Shown: positions 53,259-63,058 of the stretch, in pieces
How the letters are laid out: each line of letters opens with the position of its first letter
Numbering within the stretch: the stretch's first letter is position 1
NCBI GenBank assembly: GCA_963697525.1
Contig: OY969087.1
Coordinates: forward strand, 3,472,001 to 3,536,000
Source of the DNA: Bradymonas sp963697525
GTDB taxonomy: Bacteria; Myxococcota_A; Bradymonadia; Bradymonadales; Bradymonadaceae
Length of the DNA: 64,000 nucleotides
Reading direction: 5' to 3'
Made by a program: the position numbers and the translations under genes
Notes under the pieces: model-generated
The model's input: the letters and a program-made list of their open reading frames with translations, nothing else
What the model was told of the DNA's origin: nothing
Database searches by the model: none

Positions 53259-55793
53259 ATGAAATTATTTACCAATGGAGCATCCTGCCGAGCGGTAGCG
53301 GTGCTGGTGGTGGCGTTGTTGGCGTTGACCGCCGCCTGTGCGCCCAGTGTGCCGCAGGACAAGGATGTCGTTCGCTCGTCAGTGGTCTTCGACTCGACCA
53401 ACGGGGTCATTCCACTGCCCAGCGATCTGGCGCTGGAAGCCGATGGCACCCTTCCCAACCAGACGCCCACGCTGCCCCAGGATCAGCAGCAGTCGGCGCA
53501 GGCGGACTTCTACAATTACCTGGACACGCTGCACGGCTGGCTGCCGTCGACGCCGCTGACCATCCCGGTCGACGGCCCGGTCGACCCGGCCTCGCTGAGC
53601 CCGGACGTGGTCAAGGTGTTCAAGTTCACCGACTCGGGCTACGAGGTCGTCGAGGTCAGCGACGTCAGCTTCGATGCGGCCAATAACCAGATCGTGGTCA
53701 CCCCCGCCCAGCCGCTCGCGTTGGGCACCCAATACGGCTACGTGCTCACCCAGGGGGTCAAAGACCCCGACGGCAATCCGTTCGTGGCGCCCCAGACACT
53801 GTTTTTCGCGCTGTCCAGCGAGCCGCTGGTCGACGACCAGGGCAATATCACCAACGACCTGCTCGCCCAGGCGGCCACCAAGGAGGAGGCCCAGCAGCTC
53901 GAGCAGGTGCGCCAGTTGATGGCGCCGGTGGTCGACGCCGCCGTCGCCGAGGGGATCGATCGCAGCCAGATCATCGCCGTGACCGCCTGGCATACCGCCA
54001 CCGACGCCTTTACCGTGTTCGACCCCACGGCCGGCCAGGTGCCGTTCCCCAACGAGTTCGTGCGCACCCAGGATGACGATCCCAACGTCGACCTGCCCGT
54101 GCCCGCCAACGCCGATCAGCTCACCCAGTTGGTCATCAACACGCTCAACCAGCGCGACGGCTTCTCGGTGACCGCCGACGGGTGGATTCCCGTCGAGGGC
54201 GCCCCGCTGGACCCGTCGACGGTGACCACCGACACGATCCCGGTGGCCTGGACCGAAGGCACGTCGGTCAACGTGTACCCGGCCGACCGCTACCAGGTGA
54301 CCTACCAGCAGGACATGTCCATCATCGACTACGGGCCTATCAACAAGCCCTTCGAGCAGGACAAGCTCAGCGCGGGGCTGGTCTCCACCGGCGTCAAGGA
54401 CGTCAACGGCAACGACATCAAGCCCACCCCGGCATTCGTCTTCTTGCGCAGCAAATTCCCGATCTACAAGGACGGCCACAGCACCGTCGACGTGCTCGAC
54501 GACGCCACCGCCCAGCAACTCGAGGCTGCCCGTCAGGCCTACAACCAACTGTTTTTGGCGGCGGTGTTTTTGGGCTTTACCGACCGCAGCCAGATCGCCA
54601 ACGCCTGGGCATTTACCACCGACGAGTCCACGCTGTACCAGCAACAGCTCAGCGCCAAGGCCGAGACCCTGGCCAACGCCAACGGCTCGCCGTCGGCCCA
54701 GGGCGACCCGACGACGGTGCAGACCTCGCCGTCGGGCATGCCCGACGTGGGCATGCTGCAGGAGGCTGCCTACACCACCGAGTTCTTCCTCAACCCCAGC
54801 GACCCACACACCTTGCTGGACACGCCCACCGAGCAGCCCGTGCCGATCACCATCGCCGTGCCCGACAGCAGCGGCGATTGCGGGGCGGGCCCGTACCCCA
54901 TCGTCATCATGGGCCACGGCCTGGGGGGCAAGCGCCAGGATATGATCGGCGCGTTCTCCGACATCCTCGCCGCCAGCCCCTACTGCATGGCGTCGGTGGC
55001 CCTGGACTTCCCGCTGCACGGCGAGCGCACGCCCTCGGGCAACACCAGCGGGCAGAATTTCCTGTCGGCGGACGCCCCGGCGACCATGAACAACTTCTTG
55101 CAGGCCGCCGCCGACCTGTCGGTGCTCACCGAGGTCATCAAGGACAATGGGCTCGAGGGTGTGCTCGACGCCGACAACACCACCGACTTCATCGACGAGT
55201 CCAAGATCGGCTACGTCGGCGTCAGCCTGGGCTCGCTCATCGGCACCAACTTCGTGACCACCGACGCCGACGTCACCGTGGCTGCGCTCAACGTGGGCGG
55301 CGGCAAGCTGACCGACATCGTGCTCAACGGCTCCATCGGCCAGGATATCCTGACCCAGCTTCCGGACTCGCTGCAGCCGGGCACGTTCCAATTCTTCCAG
55401 ACCTTCGCCTTCCTGCAGTGGATCGTCGAGCCGGTCGACCCGTGGACCTTCGGGCCGCACGTGCAGACCGACCCGTTGGCGTCCGTGACCTACGACGCCG
55501 GCGCCGACAGCTACAGCACCGGCGAGGCGCTGCCGGCCAACGCGGTGATGCTGCAGATGGCCGGCCAGGACCAGGTCATCCCCAACTCGGCGACCGAGCG
55601 TCTGGCCGCGTCCATCGGGGTGTCGCTCGACGACACCACCTTTCCCAACGCCGAGCACGGCTTCGTGTTCGGCACGGGCGACGCCGCCGATTGCGCCCGC
55701 CAGCAGGTGGCGCAGTGGATCTCGAGCGGCCTGAGCGGCGATGCGGCTTTGACCAGCGCCGAGCAGAACGCCTGCGGTCTGGGCGGCCAGTGA
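53259..55793 (+). CDS. VolA/Pla-1-type lipase lipoprotein
   Basis: 844 aa from ATG 53259; GTGGAG sits 8 nt upstream, better than the ATG 24 nt earlier. Lipoprotein signal AVLVVALLALTAAC. The N-terminal half is beta-rich (SSVVFDSTNGVIPLPSDLALEADGTL), as in the 'bacterial virulence factor lipase' N-terminal domain. The C-terminal half is an alpha/beta hydrolase with IVIMGHGLGGKRQDMIGAFSDILA, nucleophile GVSLGS near residue 655, DQVIPN and histidine in PNAEHGF. VolA of Vibrio is a surface lysophospholipase paired with a FadL porin; the FadL-type gene follows here 138 bp downstream, supporting a role in taking fatty acids from lipids. Confidence 0.85.
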   Translation: MKLFTNGASCRAVAVLVVALLALTAACAPSVPQDKDVVRSSVVFDSTNGVIPLPSDLALEADGTLPNQTPTLPQDQQQSAQADFYNYLDTLHGWLPSTPLTIPVDGPVDPASLSPDVVKVFKFTDSGYEVVEVSDVSFDAANNQIVVTPAQPLALGTQYGYVLTQGVKDPDGNPFVAPQTLFFALSSEPLVDDQGNITNDLLAQAATKEEAQQLEQVRQLMAPVVDAAVAEGIDRSQIIAVTAWHTATDAFTVFDPTAGQVPFPNEFVRTQDDDPNVDLPVPANADQLTQLVINTLNQRDGFSVTADGWIPVEGAPLDPSTVTTDTIPVAWTEGTSVNVYPADRYQVTYQQDMSIIDYGPINKPFEQDKLSAGLVSTGVKDVNGNDIKPTPAFVFLRSKFPIYKDGHSTVDVLDDATAQQLEAARQAYNQLFLAAVFLGFTDRSQIANAWAFTTDESTLYQQQLSAKAETLANANGSPSAQGDPTTVQTSPSGMPDVGMLQEAAYTTEFFLNPSDPHTLLDTPTEQPVPITIAVPDSSGDCGAGPYPIVIMGHGLGGKRQDMIGAFSDILAASPYCMASVALDFPLHGERTPSGNTSGQNFLSADAPATMNNFLQAAADLSVLTEVIKDNGLEGVLDADNTTDFIDESKIGYVGVSLGSLIGTNFVTTDADVTVAALNVGGGKLTDIVLNGSIGQDILTQLPDSLQPGTFQFFQTFAFLQWIVEPVDPWTFGPHVQTDPLASVTYDAGADSYSTGEALPANAVMLQMAGQDQVIPNSATERLAASIGVSLDDTTFPNAEHGFVFGTGDAADCARQQVAQWISSGLSGDAALTSAEQNACGLGGQ

Positions 55794-55931
55794 GGCAACA
55801 GACACCGGTGACCTGGCCGGCCACCCGCCGGCCGGGTCGCCGGGAAGACGACCCAATTTTAGTGTGTATATGACGGCAGTTGTTTCGTTGTCCCCAGCGA
55901 GCCTGCCGCCGCGATATGAGGAGAATGTTCG

Positions 55932-57176
55932 ATGAAGTGTGCGAAGTGTTTTAGTGCCGCGCTTTTGGGCGTCGGCTTATTAGCTTTGCCGGCCACCGCC
56001 TCCGCGGCCGGCTTCCAATTGACCGGCCAGAGCGCCACGGCCACCGGCATGGCCGACACCGGCGTGGCCAACCCCAACGAGCCCGACGCCAGTTATTACA
56101 ACCCGGCGAGCATGGGCCTGAACACGGGCTTTAAGGTGTACCTGGGCGACACCATCGTGCGGCCGAGCACGACGTTTTCGCCCAAAGGTGGCGGCGCCGA
56201 GATCGACACCAAGAGCCAGACCTTCCCGCCTCCCAACTTGCACATCAGCTACGACGACATCGCCAAAAGCGGCCTGTCGTTCGGCGCCGGTGTGTCCTTC
56301 GCCTACGGCCTGGGCATTAGCTGGCCGGACCACTGGGTGGGGCGCACCAATATCAAGAGCCAGGAGCTGCAGACGGCCAATATCAACCCCAACCTGGCTT
56401 ACAAGATCCCGGGGATGAACCTGTCGGTGGCCGCCGGCGCCCAGATCATCTTCGGCTCGGTGGACCTGCAGCAGTCGGTGGCCTTGTCCAAAGACCAGTT
56501 CGTCGAGGCCCACCTGGGCGGCAGCGGCATGGGCTTTGGCGGCGTCGCCGCGGTGATGTACCAGCCCATCGACAAGCTGACGCTGGGCGTGCAGTACCGC
56601 AGCCGGGTCAAATTGAACTTCGACCAGGGCAAGGTGCACTTCTCCGGCGAGGAGAATACGCCGTTCAACACGGTGTTTCGCGACAACCCCGCCAGCACCT
56701 CGATGACGCTTCCCGACCTCATCGCCGCCGGCGTGAGCTACCAGCTCGACAAGTTGTATCTGGCCTTCGATTTCAACTACACGATGTGGAAGACCTACGA
56801 CAAAATCGTGCTCAATATCGACACCGGCGGAGACAAGAACGCCATCGACCAGCTCACGATCGACAACCACTGGAAGAACGCCATGGCCTTCCGGCTGGGC
56901 GCCCAGTACGACGTGGTCGACAACGTGTCCGCCCGCCTGGGCGTGGCCTACGACATGACGCCGATCCCGGACAGCACGGTCAACGCCTCGCTGCCGGGCA
57001 ACGACCGCATCTCCGGCTCGCTGGGCGTGGGCTACACCTACAACGGGATGCGCACCGACATCGCCTACGAGATGGTCCAGGCGCTCAAGCGCACGATCGA
57101 CAACGGGCGCGCCCCCACCGGGGATTATTCGACCACCGCGCAGGTGCTTAGCGTCAACGTGGGCTACGGATTCTAA
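55932..57176 (+). CDS. FadL-type outer membrane fatty acid porin (1)
   Basis: 414 aa. Signal peptide MKCAKCFSAALLGVGLLALPATASAAGFQ. The FadL signature follows: GFQLTGQSATATGMADTGVANPNEPDASYYNPASMG. A beta-barrel ends in the terminal aromatic strand LSVNVGYGF. GGAG before the ATG. It lies between the VolA-like lipase and a second, similar FadL; all three share strand, and a strong terminator follows this gene. Confidence 0.93.
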   Translation: MKCAKCFSAALLGVGLLALPATASAAGFQLTGQSATATGMADTGVANPNEPDASYYNPASMGLNTGFKVYLGDTIVRPSTTFSPKGGGAEIDTKSQTFPPPNLHISYDDIAKSGLSFGAGVSFAYGLGISWPDHWVGRTNIKSQELQTANINPNLAYKIPGMNLSVAAGAQIIFGSVDLQQSVALSKDQFVEAHLGGSGMGFGGVAAVMYQPIDKLTLGVQYRSRVKLNFDQGKVHFSGEENTPFNTVFRDNPASTSMTLPDLIAAGVSYQLDKLYLAFDFNYTMWKTYDKIVLNIDTGGDKNAIDQLTIDNHWKNAMAFRLGAQYDVVDNVSARLGVAYDMTPIPDSTVNASLPGNDRISGSLGVGYTYNGMRTDIAYEMVQALKRTIDNGRAPTGDYSTTAQVLSVNVGYGF

Positions 57177-57200
57177 GCCGGTCCATTCGCACGCACCGAG

Positions 57201-57241
57201 ACGACCCCCGTCAACGACCGTTGGCGGGGGTCGTTGCGTTT
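57201..57241 (+). terminator. Rho-independent terminator after FadL (1)
   Basis: ACGACCCCCG (57201-57210) pairs with CGGGGGTCGT (57225-57234), and CAACG/CGTTG extend the helix inward almost to a closed stem. A short tgcgttt follows. It should end the lipase-FadL transcript, leaving the second FadL with its own promoter. Confidence 0.8.
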
Positions 57242-57380
57242 GCGGGACGGCGGACCAAGGCCGCGCACGGAGGGTTGTGAGGTGTGTTTCCCTTCACCTA
57301 GCCGCGTATGATCCTATGTTTCAAACACATACCGGATAAATGTTGCTACATCTTCGGTCGGCACTGCGAGGGAGACGATA

Positions 57381-58633
57381 ATGACCTGTGTGAAACGTGT
57401 GGGCGCAGTCGTATTGTGGCTTTTGATCATCGCGGTACCCCAAGTGGCCTTCGGGGCGGGGTTTCAGGAGACGACCCACAGCGGCGTGGCTACGGCGATG
57501 GCCAACGCCGGGGTGGCCAACCCCAACGAACCCAACTCTAGCTTCTTTAACCCTGCGGCGATGTCGTATCGCGACGGGCTGCATGTATTCGCCGGGCTGA
57601 CGTTGATCCACCCGACGATCACCTACAAACCGTTCGGCCCCAACGCCGACTCCCAGAAGGTGGAGACGCAGCCCAACATCTTTCCGCTGCCTTTCCTCCA
57701 CCTGGGCTACGCCATCACCGACGACCTGTCCGTGGGGCTGGGGCTGACGGCGCCGTACGGGCTGGGGGTAGAGTGGCCGGACAATTGGGTGGGGCGCACG
57801 ACCAACGAGTTCGTGCAGATCGCCAGCTTCAACCTCAACCCCAACATCTCCTACAAGTTTGGCGAGACCGGCCTGTCCATCGCCGGTGGGGCGCAGTTTG
57901 TTTACAGCTACGTCGATCTTCGGCGCGACATCGCCCTGATCCCCGACGTGTACGTCCAGTCGCAGCTTGGCGGCGACGGCTGGGGATTCGGCGGGGTGGG
58001 AGCGTTGATGTATCGCCCGACGGACGCGCTGACGCTGGGCGTGCAGTACCGCAGCCGGGTCAAGGTCAACTACAACAACGCTCACGTCCACTTCGAAGGC
58101 GAGGAGAATACGCCGTTTTACGCGGTGTTTCGCGACAACCCGGGCAGCTCGAGCATCACGCTGCCGGACACCCTCACCGGCGGCATCAGCTACCGGTGGA
58201 CCAAGCTCTCTTGCAGGCCGAGGCGGCCTGGACGCTGTGGAGCACGTTCGACAAGGTCGACGTCAACATCGACACCGGCGGCGACCCGCAGGCGATCAGC
58301 GGGTTTACGCTCGACGAGAACTGGAACAACTCGTGGACGTTCCGGCTGGGCGGCGAGTACAAGATCATGGAGAACCTGCCCGTGCGCCTGGGCGTGGCCT
58401 ACGACCTTACGCCGGTGCCCGACAGCACGGTCAGCGCCATTCTTCCCGACAACGACCGCGTCGATGGCACCATCGGCTTTGGCTGGGGGTGGGCGCGCGA
58501 TTGGAACCTCGACCTCGCCTACGAGTTGGTCTACGTGGTGCCCCGTGACGTGCGCAACCCCGACGGGCCTCCCGGACGGTATCAGAGCTGGGGCCACGTG
58601 TTCAGCTTCGACGTCGGCTACGGCTTCGATTGA
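57381..58633 (+). CDS. FadL-type outer membrane porin (2), frameshifted
   Basis: A second FadL close to the first: GFQETTHSGVATAMANAGVANPNEPNSSFFNPAAMSYRDG, GVGALMYRPTDALTLGVQYRSRVKVNYNNAHVHFEGEENTPFYAVFRDNP. Signal peptide VGAVVLWLLIIAVPQVAFG; GGGAG before the ATG. The frame from 57381 is right up to GGISYRWTKLS (about 58205). The rest (LLQAEAAWTLWSTFDKVDVNIDTGG...HVFSFDVGYGFD) is one frame back, ending at 58633. One base is missing in or near ctctctt. Corrected length is about 417 aa, almost that of its neighbour, so the two are tandem duplicates. Confidence 0.85.
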
Positions 58634-59397
58634 TCACTTGCTCGCCGATGACGCGCAGCCCTGGCCAAAGGGCGCGCCGTCGGCGCAGGTCCCCGGACTG
58701 AGCAACACATCCGGTGCCAACGTGCTGTGAGCGACATAATTCGCCCCGTCGAGTTGCGGTGACAAGGTCAGCGCCTCGGCCGGGGCGTTTTCGTAGGTCA
58801 GGCGGCCCAGGACCTGGCCGTCGGCGTCGGCGATAGCGACGCTGCCGCCACCGTTGGCGAAGGCGAAATGCCTCGGCGCCACCCGAACGAGCACGTCGCC
58901 CAGATCGGGCGGCTCGCCGCCGCCGAAGACCACCGCCGCCTGGTGGGCCGGCAGGCAGGTGGCGCCGAAGCTGAATTTGTCGGTCGACCCGTTGCGCACG
59001 CTCACGCCGGTGATGTCGAGCACATGGTCGGTGCGGTTGACGAGCTCGACGAATTCGTCGTCGTAGGCGTCGCGCACGCCGTCACCGTTGGCGTCGCCCT
59101 TGGCGCCCGCGGGCACATTGACCAGCGCCTCGTTGAGCACGAGGTCGTCGGGCCCGGCGGGCTTCCCTCCTCGCAGCCCATTGCGACCGGCTCGCCGGCG
59201 TCGGAGGCGGCCACCATCGCCGTGGCGTCGGACGTAAATCCGACCGCAGGCACGCACTTCCCGATTCGACAAAAGCGCCCCTCAGCACACTCCGAGCTTC
59301 GCTGGCACTGCCAGTCGGGCTGCGAGACGCACCCGGCAAGGCACAGGCATGCCAAGAGGGTCGCTGGAAACGTCATCGTGGTGGTCGTGGTGCCCAT
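58634..59397 (-). CDS. Lamin-tail-domain Cys-rich lipoprotein, frameshifted
   Basis: From ATG 59397: lipoprotein signal TFPATLLACLCLAGC, then a Cys-rich segment (WQCQRSSECAEGRFCRIGKC) and a linker to AMGCEEG. The continuation GKPAGPDDLVLNEALVNVPAGAKGDANGDGVRDAYDDEFVELVNRTDHVLDITGVSVRNG is a lamin-tail (LTD) domain in the -1 frame. One G is missing in gaggagggaag near 59168; restoring it joins the two into about 254 aa. LTD domains in secreted bacterial proteins are often linked to nucleases or adhesion; here it stands alone. It starts just inside the end of the exported-protein gene at 59403. Confidence 0.78.
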
Positions 59398-59402
59398 CGC
59401 CG

Positions 59403-60074
59403 TCAGTGCTCCTTGCGGGCCTTTCGCAGCGCCCGCGAAAACCAGCCGTTCGTCATCGCGTCGAGTCGGGCGGTCTGCCGGTCGACTTGGAGGCGCAGGT
59501 CCAGGCGCTTTCGCCACTTGGCCGATGGCGTGAGTACGAGCTCGATGAGGTAGCGCCGCCGTTGGTAGTAGGCCTCGCCGACGGCAACCAACAGCTTTTG
59601 GCGCGCCTCGCGGCGCCGACGCACCTCGCTGGCGATGCGGGGCTCGCTCTTGTCGTAGATCAGCCCGCTCAGGTCCCACTGGAGCTCGACCGAGTAGATG
59701 GAGCGAAGTCGGCTATCGGCGACGACGTAGTTCATGGCGCTGTCGCGCGACATCTGACCGGTGTCCTGGGTGGCGAGTTCCTCGCGGTAGCGCGACTCAC
59801 TGTCGTTCTGGTCGAGCCAGTCGACCTCGCCGTCGACGTCGGGCAACAGGTGCGACCAGCGCGCCCGCGACGACCATTCGTCGAGGTCGTCGGCCGCGTA
59901 GCCGTAGGCGCGAAGCGCGGCCTGGCGCACCCGCTCGACGGGCGGGTCGCGCTCGATGATGCGCCGCACGGCGGCGGGCTGAGTTTGGGCGCGGGCGGTC
60001 GTCGGAAGCGCCAGCACCGTCATGGAAATGGCGAGCGCGCAAGCGGCCGCCTCGATGTATCGGCGATGGCTCAT
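59403..60074 (-). CDS. Exported protein of unknown function (second of a coupled pair)
   Basis: 223 aa from ATG 60074, with a signal peptide (AAACALAISMTVLALPTTARA). The body contains VQWDLSGLIYDKSEPRIASEVRRRREARQKLLVAVGEAYYQRRRYLIELVL and a long basic helix. It recalls the N-terminal part of outer-membrane efflux/TolC-type helical proteins, but too weakly to assign. The ATG overlaps the TGA of the upstream gene (ATGA), so the two are translationally coupled. Confidence 0.75.
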   Translation of the reverse strand: MSHRRYIEAAACALAISMTVLALPTTARAQTQPAAVRRIIERDPPVERVRQAALRAYGYAADDLDEWSSRARWSHLLPDVDGEVDWLDQNDSESRYREELATQDTGQMSRDSAMNYVVADSRLRSIYSVELQWDLSGLIYDKSEPRIASEVRRRREARQKLLVAVGEAYYQRRRYLIELVLTPSAKWRKRLDLRLQVDRQTARLDAMTNGWFSRALRKARKEH

Positions 60075-60538
60075 GGCAGGCCTCCAGAGTCGGTGGGGGC
60101 GTCCATGATGGCGCGGCCGAGCGGCACGCAGGGCGACGAGCGCAGGGGAATGACTGTTTCGCCGGTATCCTGAACGAACGAGTCGGCGACCGCGGCCAGA
60201 TCCCATCGCAGGCTGAACTGCCAGCCAAACGGCCGGTCGTCGTAGTACGTACGCTGCACTGGCTGAGGCGTCGGCGCCGGGGCGTTGGTCAGGTCCGACT
60301 GGCGGGTAGTCGGGGCCTCGTCGCGCTGCTGGCCGCGGGTGTCGACGTGAAACCAGATGCGCACGGACAGGCGCGGCGCGAAGCGCGCGGCCATCATGCG
60401 AAATGTGGGCGGGCGGGTCCGGTGCGTGAGCGTGACGTCTCGGCACTTTCGCGTCCGCGCCCGGGCCGCGCTCGGGCTAAGCGTGACGAGTCCGGCGAGT
60501 AACGCAACCAGGTACGTGCATGTTTTGGTGTGTGTCAT
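60071..60538 (-). CDS. Exported protein of unknown function (first of a coupled pair)
   Basis: 155 aa from ATG 60538, with GAGGA upstream. Signal peptide CTYLVALLAGLVTLSPSAARA. The segment FGWQFSLRWDLAAVADSFVQDTGE echoes VELQWDLSGLIYD in the downstream partner, so the two may be related or interact. No family recognised. Followed by an ATGA overlap with the next gene. Confidence 0.7.
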   Translation of the reverse strand: MTHTKTCTYLVALLAGLVTLSPSAARARTRKCRDVTLTHRTRPPTFRMMAARFAPRLSVRIWFHVDTRGQQRDEAPTTRQSDLTNAPAPTPQPVQRTYYDDRPFGWQFSLRWDLAAVADSFVQDTGETVIPLRSSPCVPLGRAIMDAPTDSGGLP

Positions 60539-60799
60539 CGCGAAATCCTCGTGAGTCGATAAGCGTGCAGGGCTCTTTGTGGCCCTCATTACGGTTATCG
60601 GAGAATTTCGCGAATCGTTGCGTGATCTGGGGACGTCGAGGGGCTGGGGGCGCCGTCGAAACGTGCGGGTGGGCTAGATTTGGTGCGGCGATCGTTGGGG
60701 CGTGAGTTTTTTGGGCACAGGGGCCGATCTCTGTTCTGGTCTGTTCGGGTCTTTTGGTTCGAGGCGTGGGACTTGTGGTTGCCTTATTGAGGGGCGTTG

Positions 60800-62248
60800 T
60801 TAGCCCCACTTTTCTTGCAGCGCGTCGACCACCTTGCGATGTAGCCCACCAAACGACGAGCCCGACAGCCCGGCGATGACGTCGCCGGGCTGGGCGCGCT
60901 CGGCGACAAACGCGACGATGTCGTCGACGTCGGCGATGAGGTGAGTCTCGGGGCCGAGCTGGCGAATGGTCTCGGCCATCTCGTCGATGTCGATGCGCTC
61001 CTCGGGGGCGAGGTTGTCTTTTTTGGCGAACGGTTTGGACAGGACGACCACGTCGGCCTCGGCGAACGCCGGCGGGTAGTCGTCCTGGAAGACGCGGCGG
61101 CGCGAGGTGTTGCTCTTGGCCTCGAAGATCGCCCACAACCGGCGGTCGGGATAGCGGCGGCGGAGCGCTTCGACGGTCGAGCGCACCGCCGTGGGGTGGT
61201 GCGCAAAGTCGTCCATAACCACGACGCCGTTGACCTCGCCGACGATCTCTTGGCGCTTTTTGACCGACTTAAACCCGGCGAGGGCGTCCTTGATGACCTC
61301 GACGGAGATGCCCTCGTCGAGGGCGATTCCGGTCGCCCCCAACATATTGCGCACGTTGAACTCGCCGACGCACGGAAGCTCGAAGCGCCCGAGCGACTCG
61401 CCCTGGTAGACGACCTCGGCGGCGGTGGGATCGCCGTACTCGATGTCGCGGGCGTACAGGTCGTTGTACTCGCCGAGCCCGAAGGTGTTGCGGGTGGCCT
61501 TGGTGTCGTCGGAGACCTTCAGCGCGCGCTCATCGTCGCCGTTGACCCACAGGCTTCCGTCGGCGGGGATCATCTCGACGAAGCGCTGGAAGACCGACTC
61601 GATCTCGCCGATGTCGGCGTAGATGTCGGCGTGGTCGAATTCGATATTGTTGATGGTCGCGCGAAACGGCTTGTAATGCCAGAACTTGGGCACCTTATCG
61701 AAGTAGGCGGTGTCGTACTCGTCGCCCTCGATGACGAAGATGTCGCCGTCGCCCAGCCGGAAGTTGGAGCCGAAGTTGCCGGTGATGCCGCCGATCATAA
61801 AGCCGGGGTCGCGTTCGGCGAAGGCGGTGATCCAGGCGAGCATGCTGCTCGTGGTGGTCTTGCCGTGGGTGCCGGTGACGACGAGGGTGCGCTTGTCGCG
61901 AAAGAAGAAGTGTTTGAGCGCCTCGGGCAAGCTCAGATGGGGCAGGCCACGCCGGCGCATCTCGACGGCGTCGGCATATTCGGCGCGGCAGACGTTGCCC
62001 ACGATGACCAGATCGGGGTCCCAGTCGAGGTTGGCGGCGTCGTAGCCGCGCATGATCTCGATGCCGCGCTCTTCCAACCACGTGCTCATGGGCGGGTAGG
62101 CCATGGCGTCGCTGCCGCGCACGGTGAAGCCGCTCTCCACGAGCATGGCCGCCAGGCTTCCCATGGCGGTGCCGCAGATGCCGATGATGTGGATGGTCTG
62201 GATGTCGTCGGGGAGGGCGGGAAAGGGACGCGGGGCGTCGGCGGTCAT
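60800..62248 (-). CDS. mpl: UDP-MurNAc:L-Ala-gamma-D-Glu-meso-DAP ligase
   Basis: 482 aa. Mpl reattaches recycled murein tripeptide to UDP-MurNAc. Mur-ligase features: HIIGICGTAMGSLAAMLVESGFTVRGSD at the N-terminus, the P-loop VVTGTHGKTTTSSML, EGDEYDTAYFDK, NNIEFDHADIYADI and DDFAHHPTAVRSTVEAL. The last motifs separate Mpl from MurC. Single gene between the exported pair and the PilZ gene. GGGGC...GCCCC past its stop is a weak terminator-like stem. Confidence 0.95.
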   Translation of the reverse strand: MTADAPRPFPALPDDIQTIHIIGICGTAMGSLAAMLVESGFTVRGSDAMAYPPMSTWLEERGIEIMRGYDAANLDWDPDLVIVGNVCRAEYADAVEMRRRGLPHLSLPEALKHFFFRDKRTLVVTGTHGKTTTSSMLAWITAFAERDPGFMIGGITGNFGSNFRLGDGDIFVIEGDEYDTAYFDKVPKFWHYKPFRATINNIEFDHADIYADIGEIESVFQRFVEMIPADGSLWVNGDDERALKVSDDTKATRNTFGLGEYNDLYARDIEYGDPTAAEVVYQGESLGRFELPCVGEFNVRNMLGATGIALDEGISVEVIKDALAGFKSVKKRQEIVGEVNGVVVMDDFAHHPTAVRSTVEALRRRYPDRRLWAIFEAKSNTSRRRVFQDDYPPAFAEADVVVLSKPFAKKDNLAPEERIDIDEMAETIRQLGPETHLIADVDDIVAFVAERAQPGDVIAGLSGSSFGGLHRKVVDALQEKWG

Positions 62249-62304
62249 CGGGGACTCCGTGAGTCTTGGCGCGGAGGCGCGGATTCGGAGGCGCGGGGCC
62301 TAGT

Positions 62305-62985
62305 TCAGGCTTCTTGTTCCTGCGTTTGAACAAACGCGTCGAACTGCGCTCGTTGTTCCGCGTCGAGCTCGGAAAATTCGAGGCGCATGCCGCGCTCGCG
62401 GCGCGGGGCCTCTTTGACCTCGATGACGGTGGCCTCGAGGCTGTGGGTGTCGCTGCTTTCCGGGTGGACGATGTCACAGAGCACCGACGCGCCGGTGGGG
62501 CTGAGCTCGGAGGTGCGCACGAAGATGCTTCCCGTCCCCAAGTCGCGCGCCACGAAGGTATGCAGTTGCTCCATCGAGCGCATATGCACGGTGACGCGCG
62601 GCGTGTCGAGGTCGCGTACCCGATCGCGCGCGTTAGGATCCTTTTCGTACTCCTCGGTGATAAACGCACGCCATTGCTCGCGGGTCTGCTTGCCCACCGA
62701 GTACAACTGAATGCCCATGCCCGGCGTCTTGCCGCTCTCGCGCGCCTCGACCGGGTTGACGGTGTGGGCGACCAGCCCGAGCATCTGCAGCGGCTCGGGA
62801 TCGTCGGGCAGGTGCGTCTGAAATCGCACCAATTTGCGGAGTTGCAGCGGCTCTGGACAGGCGACGAACACGCCCCGATACGAGGCGTTGCTGATCTCGT
62901 AATTGAGCTCGCCGTCGGGAAGCTGCAGGATGACCGGCAACGAGATGTTGACGCGCGGCTCGCGGCGCTGGCTCTTCTGGCTCAT
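62305..62985 (-). CDS. Double PilZ-domain protein
   Basis: 226 aa, no signal peptide. Residues 1-115 are a PilZ-like domain opening with RREPRVNISLPV and continuing NASYRGVFVACPEPLQL. Residues about 125-226 are a second, more divergent one (VTVHMRSMEQLHTFVARDLGTGSIFVRTSELSPTGASVLC...RGMRLEFSELDAEQRAQFDAFV). The RxxxR motif for cyclic di-GMP is RREPR in the first; its D/NxSxxG partner is NASYRG. It is therefore a likely c-di-GMP receptor, possibly for motility or surface behaviour. Confidence 0.85.
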   Translation of the reverse strand: MSQKSQRREPRVNISLPVILQLPDGELNYEISNASYRGVFVACPEPLQLRKLVRFQTHLPDDPEPLQMLGLVAHTVNPVEARESGKTPGMGIQLYSVGKQTREQWRAFITEEYEKDPNARDRVRDLDTPRVTVHMRSMEQLHTFVARDLGTGSIFVRTSELSPTGASVLCDIVHPESSDTHSLEATVIEVKEAPRRERGMRLEFSELDAEQRAQFDAFVQTQEQEA

Positions 62986-63058
62986 CGATGTCCCTCGCGG
63001 GTCGGAGATTGGGTCGCTCGACCATCATAGGAAAGACGGCGCGCGAGGGGAAGGTTGA

